Assembly (NCBI RefSeq): GCF_001748285.1
Contig: NZ_BDGT01000006.1
Span: 62,001 to 126,000 of the forward strand
Reading direction: 5' to 3'
Length of the DNA: 64,000 nucleotides
Origin: Thermogemmatispora onikobensis
Lineage (GTDB): Bacteria > Chloroflexota > Ktedonobacteria > Ktedonobacterales > Ktedonobacteraceae
The notes beneath the pieces were generated by a model. That model was given only the letters and a program-made list of their open reading frames with translations, had not been told where the DNA came from and searched no databases. A program made the position numbers and the translations under genes. Below are positions 25,769-35,400 of the stretch, in pieces (position 1 is the stretch's first letter; each line of letters opens with the position of its first letter).

Positions 25769-26092
25769 TTAATCAGCTGAGTCTTCACGGTTCGAGCTAT
25801 CGCTGGTATGCTCAGACTCTTGCCCTGTTTCGCTTCCTGGCGAAGCAAGTTCGGGGCGAGTTATTTCCCAGATCCGCCTCCCCCCGCTCACCTCCGTCAA
25901 TGTTCCATCGTTGATCTCCTGAATGAGCTGGCGTACAACGGTGAGTTTCGTTTCGAGCAAGGCCAGGGTATACAGGTCCTCAGTGAGAAAGAAACGATCC
26001 ACGCCAAGCCGCTCACCTCGCTCAATCGCCGGGCGCGCGTTGCTGATCTGCTCCTGGAGATGCTGCACCTGTTTTTCAAGCAGCGCGGGCAA
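25769..26092 (-). CDS. Small coiled-coil hypothetical protein
   Basis: 107 residues of protein-like composition: a helical, probably coiled-coil N-terminus (LLEKQVQHLQEQISNARPAIERGERLG), 'LYTLALLETKLTVVRQLIQEINDG', and an acidic disordered tail (SETGQESEHTSDSSNRED). Not recognised. The TTG start at 26092 lacks a good ribosome binding site; the frame stays open upstream for about 30 more codons without ATG/GTG/TTG, so the true start may be lost or unusual. Confidence 0.4.
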   Translation of the reverse strand: MPALLEKQVQHLQEQISNARPAIERGERLGVDRFFLTEDLYTLALLETKLTVVRQLIQEINDGTLTEVSGGRRIWEITRPELASPGSETGQESEHTSDSSNREDSAD

Positions 26093-26327
26093 CTTCTGCT
26101 GGGGGGAAGATGGCCTAGAAACGCCAGTGCTGCTTTGCCATTGCTCCCTTTCTCTTCCAAATATTCGCTATCAACTATCCGAAATAGGGTATACGAAACA
26201 GAGATAGTAATTGCCAAGGGAGAAGAGTCATCAACTCGTTCGGCGGTAAGAGCTGGCGCCGGGCCTGGATAGCGACCTCCAACTTCCCGAGCCAGCTCTG
26301 CTCTGGCCAAGGTTTGCGTAGCGTCAG

Positions 26328-26792
26328 TCAGGAGAGTCTGGCGCTCTCACCTTGGGACTCGATGAACGTAACGAGGTCTTGCAAAGCGCTGCGTAACGCT
26401 GCGAACCGCTCGTGGCCCAGGTACTGGGCCCACTCGCTTTCCAGTTCCCCAATGGCAGCACGGGCGACTCGCTCCACTTCACGACCGCGCGGTGTCAGAC
26501 GAACGAGCCGGGCCCGTCCGTCTCTTGGATCAGGCACCCGTTCAATATACCCTCGTTCCTCAACGTAGTCTACAATTGCTCCCATCGATTGCTTGGTCAT
26601 CTGGGCCAGGCTCGCCAATTCGGTCACTCGCATGCCTTCCGGGCGTAGCTGCTGAAACAAGACAAGGTGGGTGGGACGGAGGTCGGTGTATCCTGCTTCC
26701 ATGAGGCGCTGATAGACTCGTGCCACTGTCTGCTGAAATGGGATGCGTAGCAAAGCGCCAATCATCCGAGGTAAGGGCTGAATGCTCTCCAT
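26328..26792 (-). CDS. MarR-family transcriptional regulator
   Basis: 154 residues with the winged-helix MarR core: 'LRPTHLVLFQQLRPEGMRVTELASLAQMTKQSMGAIVDYVEERGYIERVPDPRDGRARLVRLTPRG', read in parts at residues ~38-102; the wing motif DPRDGRARLV is canonical. Dimerisation helices flank it. Divergently transcribed from the cupin gene at 26966, so it probably controls that gene and itself through the 170-bp intergenic region. ATG with GAGGGAAG upstream. Confidence 0.85.
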   Translation of the reverse strand: MESIQPLPRMIGALLRIPFQQTVARVYQRLMEAGYTDLRPTHLVLFQQLRPEGMRVTELASLAQMTKQSMGAIVDYVEERGYIERVPDPRDGRARLVRLTPRGREVERVARAAIGELESEWAQYLGHERFAALRSALQDLVTFIESQGESARLS

Positions 26793-26814
26793 TGTCTTCC
26801 CTCTTGCATTTCTG

Positions 26815-26870
26815 GTAAGTCTAGCTTATTCTATAATTAGTCAGTTTAGCTTACTAGTTTGCTGGATGGC
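26815..26870. promoter_or_regulatory. MarR/cupin divergent promoter with repeated motif
   Basis: The AT-rich segment contains two copies of AGT[CT]TAGCTTA, the first within a TAAG-N5-CTTA palindrome (TAAGTCTAGCTTA), the second as CAGTTTAGCTTACTAG. Repeated near-palindromes between a MarR gene and its divergent neighbour are candidate operators. Confidence 0.4.
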
Positions 26871-26965
26871 CCTCTCACATTCAGACTTTGGCCTGCTGGC
26901 TGATCCGTGGAGGCGAGAGGGTGCAGCCAGATCATCCCGCTCGCTTCTGGAAGGAGAACCATCCT

Positions 26966-27454
26966 ATGACATCAAGCAATGCACCCTACATTCTCACCCG
27001 CGAGGAAGGCCAGGCTGTCTGGTTTCTCGGCACGCTCATGCTATTCAAAGCGACCGGGCAGGAGACTGCTCAGACCTTCAGCCTGATCGAACAGACCTTG
27101 CCGCCGGGCTTTGCTCCACCTCTGCATGTGCATCATGCCGAAGATGAGGCTTTCTATATCCTCGAAGGGGAACTCACATTTGTCTGCGGAGAACAGCGCT
27201 GGCATGCTGGTGCTGGGGCCTTCATTTTCCTGCCCAGGGATATTGCTCATGGCTTCCTGGTCGAGGGGAGTCAGCCAGCCAGGCTCTTACAGTTCACCGT
27301 TCCAGCCGGCTTCGAACAGTTTCACGCTGAAATGGGCGAGCCCGCCCAATCGTTGACGCTTCCTGCACCCACCCCCCCTGATCTTGCGAAGATGCAGGCC
27401 CTTGCCGCCAAATATCACTTTGAGATCGTCGGCCCTCCTGTAGGGCCAGAGTAA
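26966..27454 (+). CDS. Cupin-domain protein
   Basis: 162 residues with one beta-barrel cupin: motif 1 as 'PPLHVHHAEDEAFYILEGEL' (metal ligands HxH...E) at residues ~50-70 and motif 2 'FLPRDIAHGFLVEG' about 30 residues later. It resembles quercetin-2,3-dioxygenase-like small cupins; substrate unknown. The ATG at 26966 follows GGAAGGAG; the upstream extension in frame has no features. Likely regulated by the divergent MarR gene. Confidence 0.75.
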   Translation: MTSSNAPYILTREEGQAVWFLGTLMLFKATGQETAQTFSLIEQTLPPGFAPPLHVHHAEDEAFYILEGELTFVCGEQRWHAGAGAFIFLPRDIAHGFLVEGSQPARLLQFTVPAGFEQFHAEMGEPAQSLTLPAPTPPDLAKMQALAAKYHFEIVGPPVGPE

Positions 27455-28018
27455 CTTCCCAGAGGGAAGCGAAATGAAGACGCTGAAGCTGATCGAGAAC
27501 AGGGCCTTCAGTTCCGGGGTCGTCGTCCTCACCTACCGACCAGATCGACCTTAACAGGAGCGGACCCGCTGACTCTCCCGGGACTTTCTGAGCGTCTGGC
27601 TGCAGGGAGGGCCATTCTTCCCGCAGAGCTTTCCGGTGGGGGTGAGGACCACCACCCCCAGGACTCTCGCGAGCTGCTGCAGCGCTACGCGCACGGAGAA
27701 GCCAATGCCCCAATCTTTGACGCGATGCTGGCCCAATAGGCCGGTTAGCAGCAGTGGAGTCCACGGTCGCTGCAGAATCCGGGTGGTCGTGGACCTCTTG
27801 GTCACAGGTCTGCTGGTGGTCACCCTGCAGGCAGATTGAGGTCATAGGTCGGAAAGCAGCCAGCTTGCGCCCTCCCTCGAAGCCGTAGGTCTTGCAAAGT
27901 AGGAGGAACCCGCAGGTAGTCACCACTTCCTGAACGAGCTGCCTGCTGGAAACGAGCCTTTCCCCCAGGGGTGAGCAGCAACACCGCTGCCGTCCCACAA
28001 AGGTCCTCGTGAGAAACA
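27455..28018. other. Gap with a possible decayed minus-strand gene
   Basis: On the minus strand a frame near 27830-27640 reads 'ILQRPWTPLLLTGLLGQHRV', 'KDWGIGFSVRVALQQLARVLG' and 'VVLTPTGKL', then appears to continue in another frame as 'REEWPSLQPDAQKVPGES'. This looks like protein broken by a frameshift but I cannot name it. Confidence 0.3.
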
Positions 28019-28050
28019 CAAAGGGTCTTCTTCCTTACGAAGACCCTTTG
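28019..28050. terminator. Strong hairpin terminator downstream of the DrrB-like gene
   Basis: CAAAGGGTCTTC, 8-base loop, GAAGACCCTTTG: a perfect 12-bp stem (28019-28030 with 28039-28050). The A/T-rich ends on both sides suit a bidirectional terminator closing the minus-strand ABC operon. Confidence 0.6.
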
Positions 28051-28171
28051 TCCTTCGAGCAGAGTCCCAATACAGGCGATACAGGGGCCCTCGTCAGGCC
28101 ACGAGCACAGTCCGTCACTGAGTCATGCTAGATTACAGAACAGAACACAAAGAGCGAAGCAGTGGAACAGC

Positions 28172-28960
28172 CTATGACACACGCTTTTTGTAGGCCCTCA
28201 GCGCGAAGAAGTAGGCCACCAGCAGAATAACGACGCACCAGGCCAGCGCGATCCAGATCTCATGAGGGGCAGGCGCTCCAGCCAGTAAGGCACGGATTGC
28301 ATTGACAATCGCCGTCACTGGCTGATTCTCGGCGAAGGCGCGCACGACTGGCGGCATGGAGCGGGTGGGCACAAACGCTGAGCTGATAAACGGCAGGAAG
28401 ATCAGCGGATAGGCAAAGGCGGCAGCGCCATCGATCGAGCGAGCCGTTAATCCCGGAATCACCGCCAGCCAGGTTAAGGCCAGGGTCACCAGGGCCAGCA
28501 TACCAACCACAGCTAGCCAGGACAGGATGCCTGCCGACGAGCGGAAGCCCATCAGGAGCGCAACGAGAATGATCACCACCAGTGAAATCGCGTTGAAGAC
28601 CAGCGAGGCCAGCACATGGCCCCATAGCAGCGTGGAGGAGGCAATCGGCATGGAGCGAAAGCGCTCCATGATCCCCCGCTGCACATCGGTGAATAAACGC
28701 AAAGAGGTATAGGAGGTCCCGCTCGCAATCGCCACCAGGAAGATCCCAGGCAATACGTAATTGACATAATTGGCTGCCCCACTTTGAATAGCGCCCCCGA
28801 ACACGTAGACGAATAGCAACAAGAGTCCGATCGGCGTGATCGTTGCTGTGATGATCGTGTCCATACTGCGAAAGATATGTCGCAGGGCACGACCGAGCAT
28901 CACACTCAGATCGCTAAAGAAGTGATGAAGTGTGATATTCTGCTTCTGTATCGCTTGCAT
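28172..28960 (-). CDS. ABC-2 permease (DrrB/daunorubicin-resistance type)
   Basis: 262 residues, six membrane spans, with the DrrB-type segment 'GIMERFRSMPIASSTLLWGHV' and 'GLTARSIDGAAAFAYPLIFLPFISSAFVP' (read in parts). It starts directly after the stop of the ATPase gene and has GGAGGTCTGCTAG upstream, so the two are co-expressed. Such pairs export drugs, lipids or glycans; the substrate is unknown. Confidence 0.85.
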   Translation of the reverse strand: MQAIQKQNITLHHFFSDLSVMLGRALRHIFRSMDTIITATITPIGLLLLFVYVFGGAIQSGAANYVNYVLPGIFLVAIASGTSYTSLRLFTDVQRGIMERFRSMPIASSTLLWGHVLASLVFNAISLVVIILVALLMGFRSSAGILSWLAVVGMLALVTLALTWLAVIPGLTARSIDGAAAFAYPLIFLPFISSAFVPTRSMPPVVRAFAENQPVTAIVNAIRALLAGAPAPHEIWIALAWCVVILLVAYFFALRAYKKRVS

Positions 28961-29722
28961 CTAGCAGACCTCCTTTTTGCCAATAATGGCGAGAAAGATC
29001 TCTTCCAGCGTTGGTTGTTTCTCCACATACTCCACCTTCGCCGGGGGAAAGAGCTGTTTCAACTCCATCAGCGTCCCATTGGCGATGATCTTGCCCTGGT
29101 GGAGGATCGCGATCCGATCAGCCAGCTGCTCCGCCTCATCCAGGTACTGGGTGGTCAAGAAAACAGTTCTTCCTCCTTCAGCCAGCTCCTTGACCACGTG
29201 CCACACCTCCAGGCGGCCCTCGGGATCAAGCCCGGTGGTCGGCTCGTCGAGGAAGATGATCGGAGGACTGCCCACCAGGCTCATAGCCAGGTCCAATCGG
29301 CGGCGCATGCCTCCTGAATAGGTCGACACCCGGCGGTTGGCTGCCTCGGTGAGGCCGAAGCGCGCCAGCAACTCGTCGGCCACCTGGCGCGGCTGTTGAA
29401 GGTGTCGAAGCCGAGCGATCATCATCAAGTTTTCTCGTCCAGTCAATAGCTCATCAACAGCGGCAAACTGCCCGGTCAGACTGATGGCTTGCCGCACCTG
29501 AGCTGGCTGGGAGACTATATCAAAGCCGCAGACGATAGCTGTGCCCCGGTCGGGTCTCAGGAGCGTGCTGAGGATCTTGATGAGCGTCGTCTTGCCCGCC
29601 CCATTGGAGCCAAGCAGAGCGAAAATGCGCCCCGGCTCGACGGCTAGCTCTACGCCTCGCAAGACTGCGAGCTGCCCGTACGATTTGTGGAGGTCTGTCA
29701 CACGAATGGCGGTGTCTGTCAT
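28961..29722 (-). CDS. ABC ATPase (DrrA type)
   Basis: 253 residues: Walker A GSNGAGKTT, signature YSGGMRRRLDLA, Walker B IIFLDEPTTGLDP and 'TQYLDEAEQLADRI', all typical of DrrA. ATG with GAGGAG upstream. First gene of a two-gene operon with the permease; divergent from the MarR-fusion regulator at 29968, which probably represses the operon (inference from position). Confidence 0.9.
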   Translation of the reverse strand: MTDTAIRVTDLHKSYGQLAVLRGVELAVEPGRIFALLGSNGAGKTTLIKILSTLLRPDRGTAIVCGFDIVSQPAQVRQAISLTGQFAAVDELLTGRENLMMIARLRHLQQPRQVADELLARFGLTEAANRRVSTYSGGMRRRLDLAMSLVGSPPIIFLDEPTTGLDPEGRLEVWHVVKELAEGGRTVFLTTQYLDEAEQLADRIAILHQGKIIANGTLMELKQLFPPAKVEYVEKQPTLEEIFLAIIGKKEVC

Positions 29723-29858
29723 GCGATACTCCTCTGTGAGCTAGCATAGTGATCTTCCCCAGATAAGGGACGACATTGCGAGCCGCCGCCATAAGCTGAC
29801 CCACTATGGCCCTTAACCTTCGTCATGACAGGGAAGACCGGCCTATGGTATACTTGAT

Positions 29859-29929
29859 CACTGATTTGGTCAGTGGTCATTCGTGCATTTTTAAGAGTGA
29901 GTCACTAAAATTCAAAAAATTAAGTGACT
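29859..29929. promoter_or_regulatory. Operator palindromes between drrA-like and MarR-fusion genes
   Basis: Two inverted repeats occupy the divergent promoter: CACTGA-N5-TCAGTG (29859-29875) and AGTCACT-N16-AGTGACT (29900-29906 with 29923-29929). Both share the CACT/AGTG core, suggesting two sites for the same dimeric regulator, most simply the MarR domain encoded next door. Confidence 0.5.
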
Positions 29930-29967
29930 GAGTCAGATAAATAGAAGGTACCACGGAGGAACCGACT

Positions 29968-31065
29968 GTGTCAAGTGGCTCTCAGGGAAAGCGTGACGAG
30001 ATACTTGCGGCCCTCAAGCGCGAATTGAGGAAGAGCAGCAGTTTTGGCGCCTCCTTCTTCCGGGTGGCCGCCACGCAGACGGGCATGGCGGCTGACACAG
30101 ACATCCAGGTCCTGGACCTGCTCGACCTGACCGGCGAAACTTCTGCTGGTCAGCTGGCCGAGCTGATGGGCATGACCAGTGGGGCCATTGCAAAGGTTCT
30201 CAACCGTCTGGAGGCGTCCGGTCTGGTGCAACGGGAACGTGACAAGAGTGATGGGCGCAGAGTCATTGTCCGGCTGGCCCAAGGCCAGGAGGCGCTGGAC
30301 AAGGTTCGCGCGATCCTGGCCTCACTTGAGGAGACCTGGGATGAGGCCGTCTCTAGTAATGATGAGGAAGAGCTGGCCCTCCTCTTAGCGTTTCTCGAGC
30401 GCGGCAACACCCTGGCTCGTCAGAGGCTGGCCGAGTTGCAGACAGTGGCGCCAGACGAGAGAGATGTCTTCTCTGCCCCCCTGGATGCTCTCTCACGTGG
30501 CCGACTTGTTGTTAGCTCTGCCGGTATCCGGCTGGTCTTGCGGACGGATGAAGGTCTGACCGACCTCTACCAGGCCCGTTTTGAGGGAGCGGTGCCCAAT
30601 GTGACGGTTCAAGACGGCGTGGTGACGATCCGCTATCCGCGACGCTTTCTGATTCTGACTGGGGAGCAGCGCCAGGCGATGATCACGCTGAACCGCACCA
30701 TTCCCTGGCACATCACGGTCCAAAGCGGGGGGTCAGACATCATTGCCGAACTGGGAGATCTGGAACTTGCTTCTTGCGAGATCAGGGGAGTCGGCAGCAA
30801 AATCCACGTGGAGCTTCCTGTGCCCTCGGGCGTGATTCCCGTCCGGCTGGGTGGGGGAGGGGCAGAGATGGTGGTGCGACGGCCTGCTGGGGTTGCCATC
30901 CAGGTGCATCTCAAAGGTTGGGGGTCTGCCTGCACCTTGGACGGCCAGACCTATTTCGGCAACAACTTGTGGCTGCAAAGCGCCGGCTTTGATCCGGCAG
31001 CTTCCTGTTATTACAGCCTCGAAGTGGTCAGCTCGGGGGGCCTGGTCACAATCACCTCTCGTTGA
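29968..31065 (+). CDS. MarR regulator fused to a DUF4097-like beta domain
   Basis: 365 residues. Residues ~35-110 are a MarR winged helix (DIQVLDLLDLTGETSAGQLAELMGMTSGAIAKVLNRLEASGLVQRERDKSDGRR, in parts); a helical segment follows; residues ~170-365 form a repetitive beta-rich domain (VTVQDGVVTIRYPRR, ITVQSGGSDIIAELGDLEL, GVGSKIHVELPVPSG) like DUF4097/putative auto-adhesin beta-helices. Such domains are normally extracellular or attached to membrane sensors; no membrane span is present, so here it may sense a ligand or mediate oligomerisation. GTG start after GGAGGA. Divergent from the drrAB-like operon. Confidence 0.75.
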   Translation: MSSGSQGKRDEILAALKRELRKSSSFGASFFRVAATQTGMAADTDIQVLDLLDLTGETSAGQLAELMGMTSGAIAKVLNRLEASGLVQRERDKSDGRRVIVRLAQGQEALDKVRAILASLEETWDEAVSSNDEEELALLLAFLERGNTLARQRLAELQTVAPDERDVFSAPLDALSRGRLVVSSAGIRLVLRTDEGLTDLYQARFEGAVPNVTVQDGVVTIRYPRRFLILTGEQRQAMITLNRTIPWHITVQSGGSDIIAELGDLELASCEIRGVGSKIHVELPVPSGVIPVRLGGGGAEMVVRRPAGVAIQVHLKGWGSACTLDGQTYFGNNLWLQSAGFDPAASCYYSLEVVSSGGLVTITSR

Positions 31066-31559
31066 GGCTTTTTCCTGCTCGTCCTGCTAGTGATGAGAGG
31101 CAGGTTCTTCTCGGTTGGGCGGAGCCTGAGCCGCCGCCGCTGGCTGTGTCTGAAGATGGTTAGAGGTGGCTACCAGCCTGCACCGATCCTGCCTGAGCGA
31201 GCCAGTGATCAGCGGTCTGTCGGATGGGAGACAACCATACCCACAGGATGGGAAGCACTCGCCCGGCTGCTCCCCCACTAACGTGGGCCACAACCCGATG
31301 GCTTGTCCTGCTCTCCCGCCGGGGAGAGCGCCTAGCGGCATGGTGCCAGTTACGACGAAGCGCATACTGGCGTTCACCCATCTACTGGAGCGCAGCAGCG
31401 GCTTCGGCCTCGCCCTGGATCTCGAAGAGACCTTTCATCGCCTCCTGAGTCTCTTCCTCCAGAGCCTTGCAGAGGTCCAGAGGGACCCTAAGAAGGGTGA
31501 CGCCCGTCCTTAGCTTAGGTTGTTAGGACAGGGCTGCTCTCTCCGCTCACTCTCGCTCA
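31066..31559. other. Gap with a short minus-strand coding remnant
   Basis: The minus strand near 31500-31375 encodes 'VTLLRVPLDLCKALEEETQEAMKGLFEIQGEAEAAAALQ' (read in parts) ending at a stop, with no start codon. It looks like the C-terminus of a lost gene. Confidence 0.3.
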
Positions 31560-31767
31560 GAGCAGCGTTTTGAGCTGGCTCAGAGTGAAACCAGGGCAGA
31601 CGATCGTCAAGAAGGCGTTGGAGGCGCACTCTATCCTGGATGGGGCAGAGGCGATAGCTGGCTTTCTGATGGACGCGAGGGTGCAGCCACCCGATGTGGC
31701 CATCGTGATGCAGGGTGTGTACGCTGACCCTGGCCAGCCTGGCGATCGGGCCGGTGGTATCGTTCAT
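31560..31767 (-). pseudogene. MerR/TipA-type regulator remnant, frameshifted
   Basis: After GAGGAGGCGAAACCC an ATG opens 'IARLARVSVHTLHHDGHIGW' and 'YRLCPIQDRVRLQRLLDDRL', the MerR HTH and wing with several unlikely substitutions. Then the family sequence resumes only in another frame as 'GFTLSQLKTLL' followed by a stop. The effector-binding part is absent. Upstream, TTGACC-N19-TAGCCT with a palindromic spacer preserves a MerR-type promoter (about 31785-31815). A similar remnant lies at 41279-41780. Confidence 0.55.
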
Positions 31768-31866
31768 GGGTTTCGCCTCCTCAACCGAGGCTACCTCATG
31801 ACATCGCGTCAGGGTCAAGAGTAGCCAGCCAGTGCTTTTCTTCTGCCAGATGACGGAGGGATCAGC

Positions 31867-32481
31867 TCAGCGGCCTTTGCGCCTCCGGCGCGGGGGAACA
31901 GTGGCCGTGACGGTGAGCTTGTCTGGCGGCTGCTTTGGCGGCTTGCCGGACCTGGTTCGATCGTTGGCGAGCGCTGTCTGCAGCTTTTTAGCGAGCTGCA
32001 CCGCCGCCTCGGCCTGCTCAAGATCTGCTGCCTCCAGCGTCAGGCGGGCACCATGCAGCTCGATCGTCCAGCGGAGAGATCGCTCCTGGCTGGCCTGCTG
32101 ACCAACGAGCCTGGCATGGCGCTCGCGCAGGCGTTTGAGGACGGGCAGCAGCTTCTCGAAGAGGGTGACGAGGGCGCTCAGGTCGGCCAGCCCCTCAGCG
32201 ATGGCGGCATGGTGTTGCCAGACGGTGCCAGCCACCTGCTGCAGGAACAGCCAGGCCTCGATGAAGAAGTCGGGCGTTCCCTTCTGGCCGGTGGCGGCAG
32301 GAGGTTGGAGGAGAAAGCCTTCTTGCTGGAGGGTGGTCGCCAGCTCATGGTGAAGGGCTGTGAGCAGGGCGAGATCGGCGGCTCCCTCTGCCTCAGCCGC
32401 GGGCACCAGTGCGAGCACGACCTGCAGCCGCTCAGCGGGTTGCGTCTGATCGGGGAGAGAAGACGGTTGCTGCTCGCTCAT
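31867..32481 (-). CDS. Partner protein of the caspase-like NTPase, unknown
   Basis: 204 residues: a low-complexity N-terminus, a central helical region (FFIEAWLFLQQVAGTVWQHHAAI, LVTLFEKLLPVLKRLRERHARLV), then 'LRWTIELHGARLTLEAADLEQAEAAVQLAKKL' and a basic C-terminus (PPRRRRKGR). The last segment resembles the effector-associated constant component (EACC1-type) small proteins described beside STAND/caspase conflict systems; this match is tentative. Its ATG overlaps the stop of the 1567-residue upstream gene by four bases (ATGA), so the two are coupled and presumably act together. Confidence 0.6.
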   Translation of the reverse strand: MSEQQPSSLPDQTQPAERLQVVLALVPAAEAEGAADLALLTALHHELATTLQQEGFLLQPPAATGQKGTPDFFIEAWLFLQQVAGTVWQHHAAIAEGLADLSALVTLFEKLLPVLKRLRERHARLVGQQASQERSLRWTIELHGARLTLEAADLEQAEAAVQLAKKLQTALANDRTRSGKPPKQPPDKLTVTATVPPRRRRKGR

Positions 32482-35400
32482 GCAGATTCAGGGCTCCTTT
32501 CCTGGCGGACTGAGAGGGAAGGAAGCTCAAAGCTTCCTTGCAAGAAGGCATCGGCCCAGCAGGTGGCGTCATAGAGAGCGATGCCCAGCTTGGGATATCT
32601 GGTCAGCAGCGGGAAGGCCACGGAGAGATAGCGAAAAGCCTGATCACGGTCCATGTCTCGAAGCCAGGCATGTTGAATGAGGCTGATAGCCTCAGCCTCA
32701 TGACCGTAGCTGATCAATACCCTGGTCAGGCTGGTCAATGCCTCGGTTTCCTGCCAGCTTGCGGGAAGGACGATAAGCATCCGTGCAACCTCTTGCAAGC
32801 ACCGCTCAGTCTCTTGCCCTTGCTGGGCGTTGGCCAGTGCTTTGACCAATGTGGTCAAGGCTACCGCTTTCTCCGAGCTGTCATCAGGAAGAGAGGCGAT
32901 GATACGTTGAGCATCCTGCCAACGTTCTGCTGTGGCCAGGGAAGCTGCCAGCTCGCTGAGCGCCTGCCTTTTCCTCCAGCTGTCTTCCTGATCAGGCATG
33001 GCGGCAATGAGCTGCTCGGTTTGCAACCAGCACTGTTCGGCCTCTTTCCAGCTTTGTATCGTTGCGCATGCCGTGGCAAGCTCTGTAAGGACTTTCACTT
33101 TGTCGCTATCCTCGGCAAGTAGAGTGACGAGTCGTTTGGCCTGGACCCAGCACTGTTCGGCGTCCTGCCAATGCTGAGCCCCAGCCAGGGCCTTGCCCAG
33201 CGCTATGAGAGCCATAGCCTTCCGCCAGTCATGCTCGGGAAGAGAGGCGATGACCCGCTCTGCCTCTAACCAGCGTTGAGCTCCTATAAATGCTTCTGCC
33301 AGACTGCTGAGCGGCTGAACCTTCCTCCAGCGATCTTGCTCATCAGGAATGGCGGTGATGAGCTGTTCAGCTTGCTTCCAGCACTTTAGAGCCTCCTGCT
33401 GACGCTGAGCCTTGGCCAGGGCCTTGCCCAGTGCTATGAGCGCCTCAGCTTTCCGCCAGTCATGCTCGGGAAGAGAGGCGATGACCCGCTCTGCCTCTAA
33501 CCAGCGTTGAGCGCGCGCTAACGCTTCACTCAAGCGGCTCCGCGCCGCGGTCTTCTCATCGTCGAGGGAGGAGATAAGGAGTTCAGCCTGGGCCCAGCAC
33601 CGTTCAGCGTCCTGCCAGCGCTGGGCTCTCATCAGTGTCTCGGCCAGTTGGACGTAAACTTCTGCTTTGCTCCAGTTGTCAAGGGTATAGGATGCGATGG
33701 CTCTTTCCGCTTGCTGCCAGCACTGTTCGGCCTCTTCCCAGTGCTGCACGCTGATCAGCGCACTGCTCAGCCTAGTCAGGGCTTCTGCCTTGTCGAATGG
33801 GGAGACAGCAATGAGCCGTTCGGCCTGGAGCCAGCACTGTTCGGCTTCTTGCCAACGTTCTGTCTCTGCCAGTGCTTTGGCAAGTCCTGCGAGAACCTCC
33901 ACCCTGTCACTGTCATCGGACAGGATTGTGGCGAGTCGTTTGGCCTGGACCCAGCACTGTTCGGCGTCCTGCCAACGCTGGGCCTTGGCCAGGGCCTTGC
34001 CCAGTGCTATGAGAGCCATAGCCTTCCGACAATCATGCTCGGGAAGGGAGGCGATGACCCGCTCTGCCTCTAACCAGCGTTGAGCTTCTATAAATGCTTC
34101 TGCCAGACTGCTGAGCGGCTGAACCTTCCTCCAGCGATCTTTCTCATCAGGAATGGCGATGATGAGCTGTTCGGCTTGCTCCCAGCACTGCTGGGCTTGC
34201 TCCCAGCATTGTGCGCCCGCCAGAGCTTCTCCTAGTTCGATCAGCGCATCCACGCGGTTCCAATCCTGATCAGCGAAGGAGGCAATAAGTCGTTTCGCTT
34301 CTTGCCAGCAGCGCTCGGCCTGCTGCTGTCGTAGTGACCACTTTGCCAGCGCTTCACCCAGGCTGATCAGGGTCCGCACTTTCCCCCTGGCGTTAGAGAG
34401 CGAGGAGCTAAGCCGTTCGGCCTGGAGCCAGCATTGCTCGGCTTGCTGTGGTCGCGTCGCCGCCAGAGCTTTCCCCAGCCGCACCAGCATAGTCGCTTTA
34501 TCTGCATCTTCAGACAGACTAGCGATCACCCGCTCAGCCTTCTGCCAGCAGTGTTCCGCCTCCTGTGGGAGCTCTGTCTTCGCCAGCATCTCGCCCAACC
34601 GAATGAACAAGCGCGCTTTGTCCCACCCATCCGCCAGCAGCGCAATCGCCTGCTCTGCTCGCCGGCAGAGCTGCCGCCCCTCCTCACGGCGTCCCGGCTG
34701 CCTCAGCAACCACCCGGCCAGGTCGAGCAACAGGTCCGCCCGTCGCTCTTGCTCGGTGAGCAGCTCCACCAGCCCCAACGCCTTCGCCTTCTGCCCGAAC
34801 TGGCAGAGTAGCACGAACGCCTCATCAGGATAGCGATCCGCCCGGCTCCCCAGGCTGCAACGTAGCAGCGTGTAGCCCCACAGCCGCGGCAGCTGCTCCA
34901 GTTGCTCCTCCAGCGTCTCCCCCGCTGCCGCCGCGGCCTGCCGCCCCAGATCCAGATCCTGGGCATAGCTGCGCATGCTCGGGTCCGCCTGCACCTTCGC
35001 CCGCCCATAGCTCCCCTCGTCCAGCACCGCAACGAGCTGCTCCCACGTTCCCGCCTCGTAGAGATGGCGCACATAGTGCCGCTGCCCATACCGCCGCCGG
35101 AAGCGCTCACCCTCCTCCCTGGCCCCGTCTTGCCAGAGCCGCGCCAGCCCCCCCTGCTCGCACCAGGCCGCCAGGACCCCATGCCAGCGCCGCTCCTCCT
35201 CCGCATCAAACAATCCCTCCGGCTCCTCCTGCGGTCCGTCTGCCTCTCCCGGCCCCCCTCGCAGATAGTCGCGAAACTTCAGATGAAAGAGGGTATACCC
35301 TCCCTGCTGATCCCGCATCACCAGCCCACCTAACCGTTGCAGTCCCTGCCGCACCTCATCCAGGTCCATCGCCTCGCCCCTGGCGAACGTCAGCAGCTGC

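Noticed and set aside
32600-34700. Regular repeats that might be a CRISPR array
   Set aside because: Repeat spacing is in multiples of codons, units vary, and they encode TPR-like helices in frame; no constant ~30-bp repeats with unique spacers.
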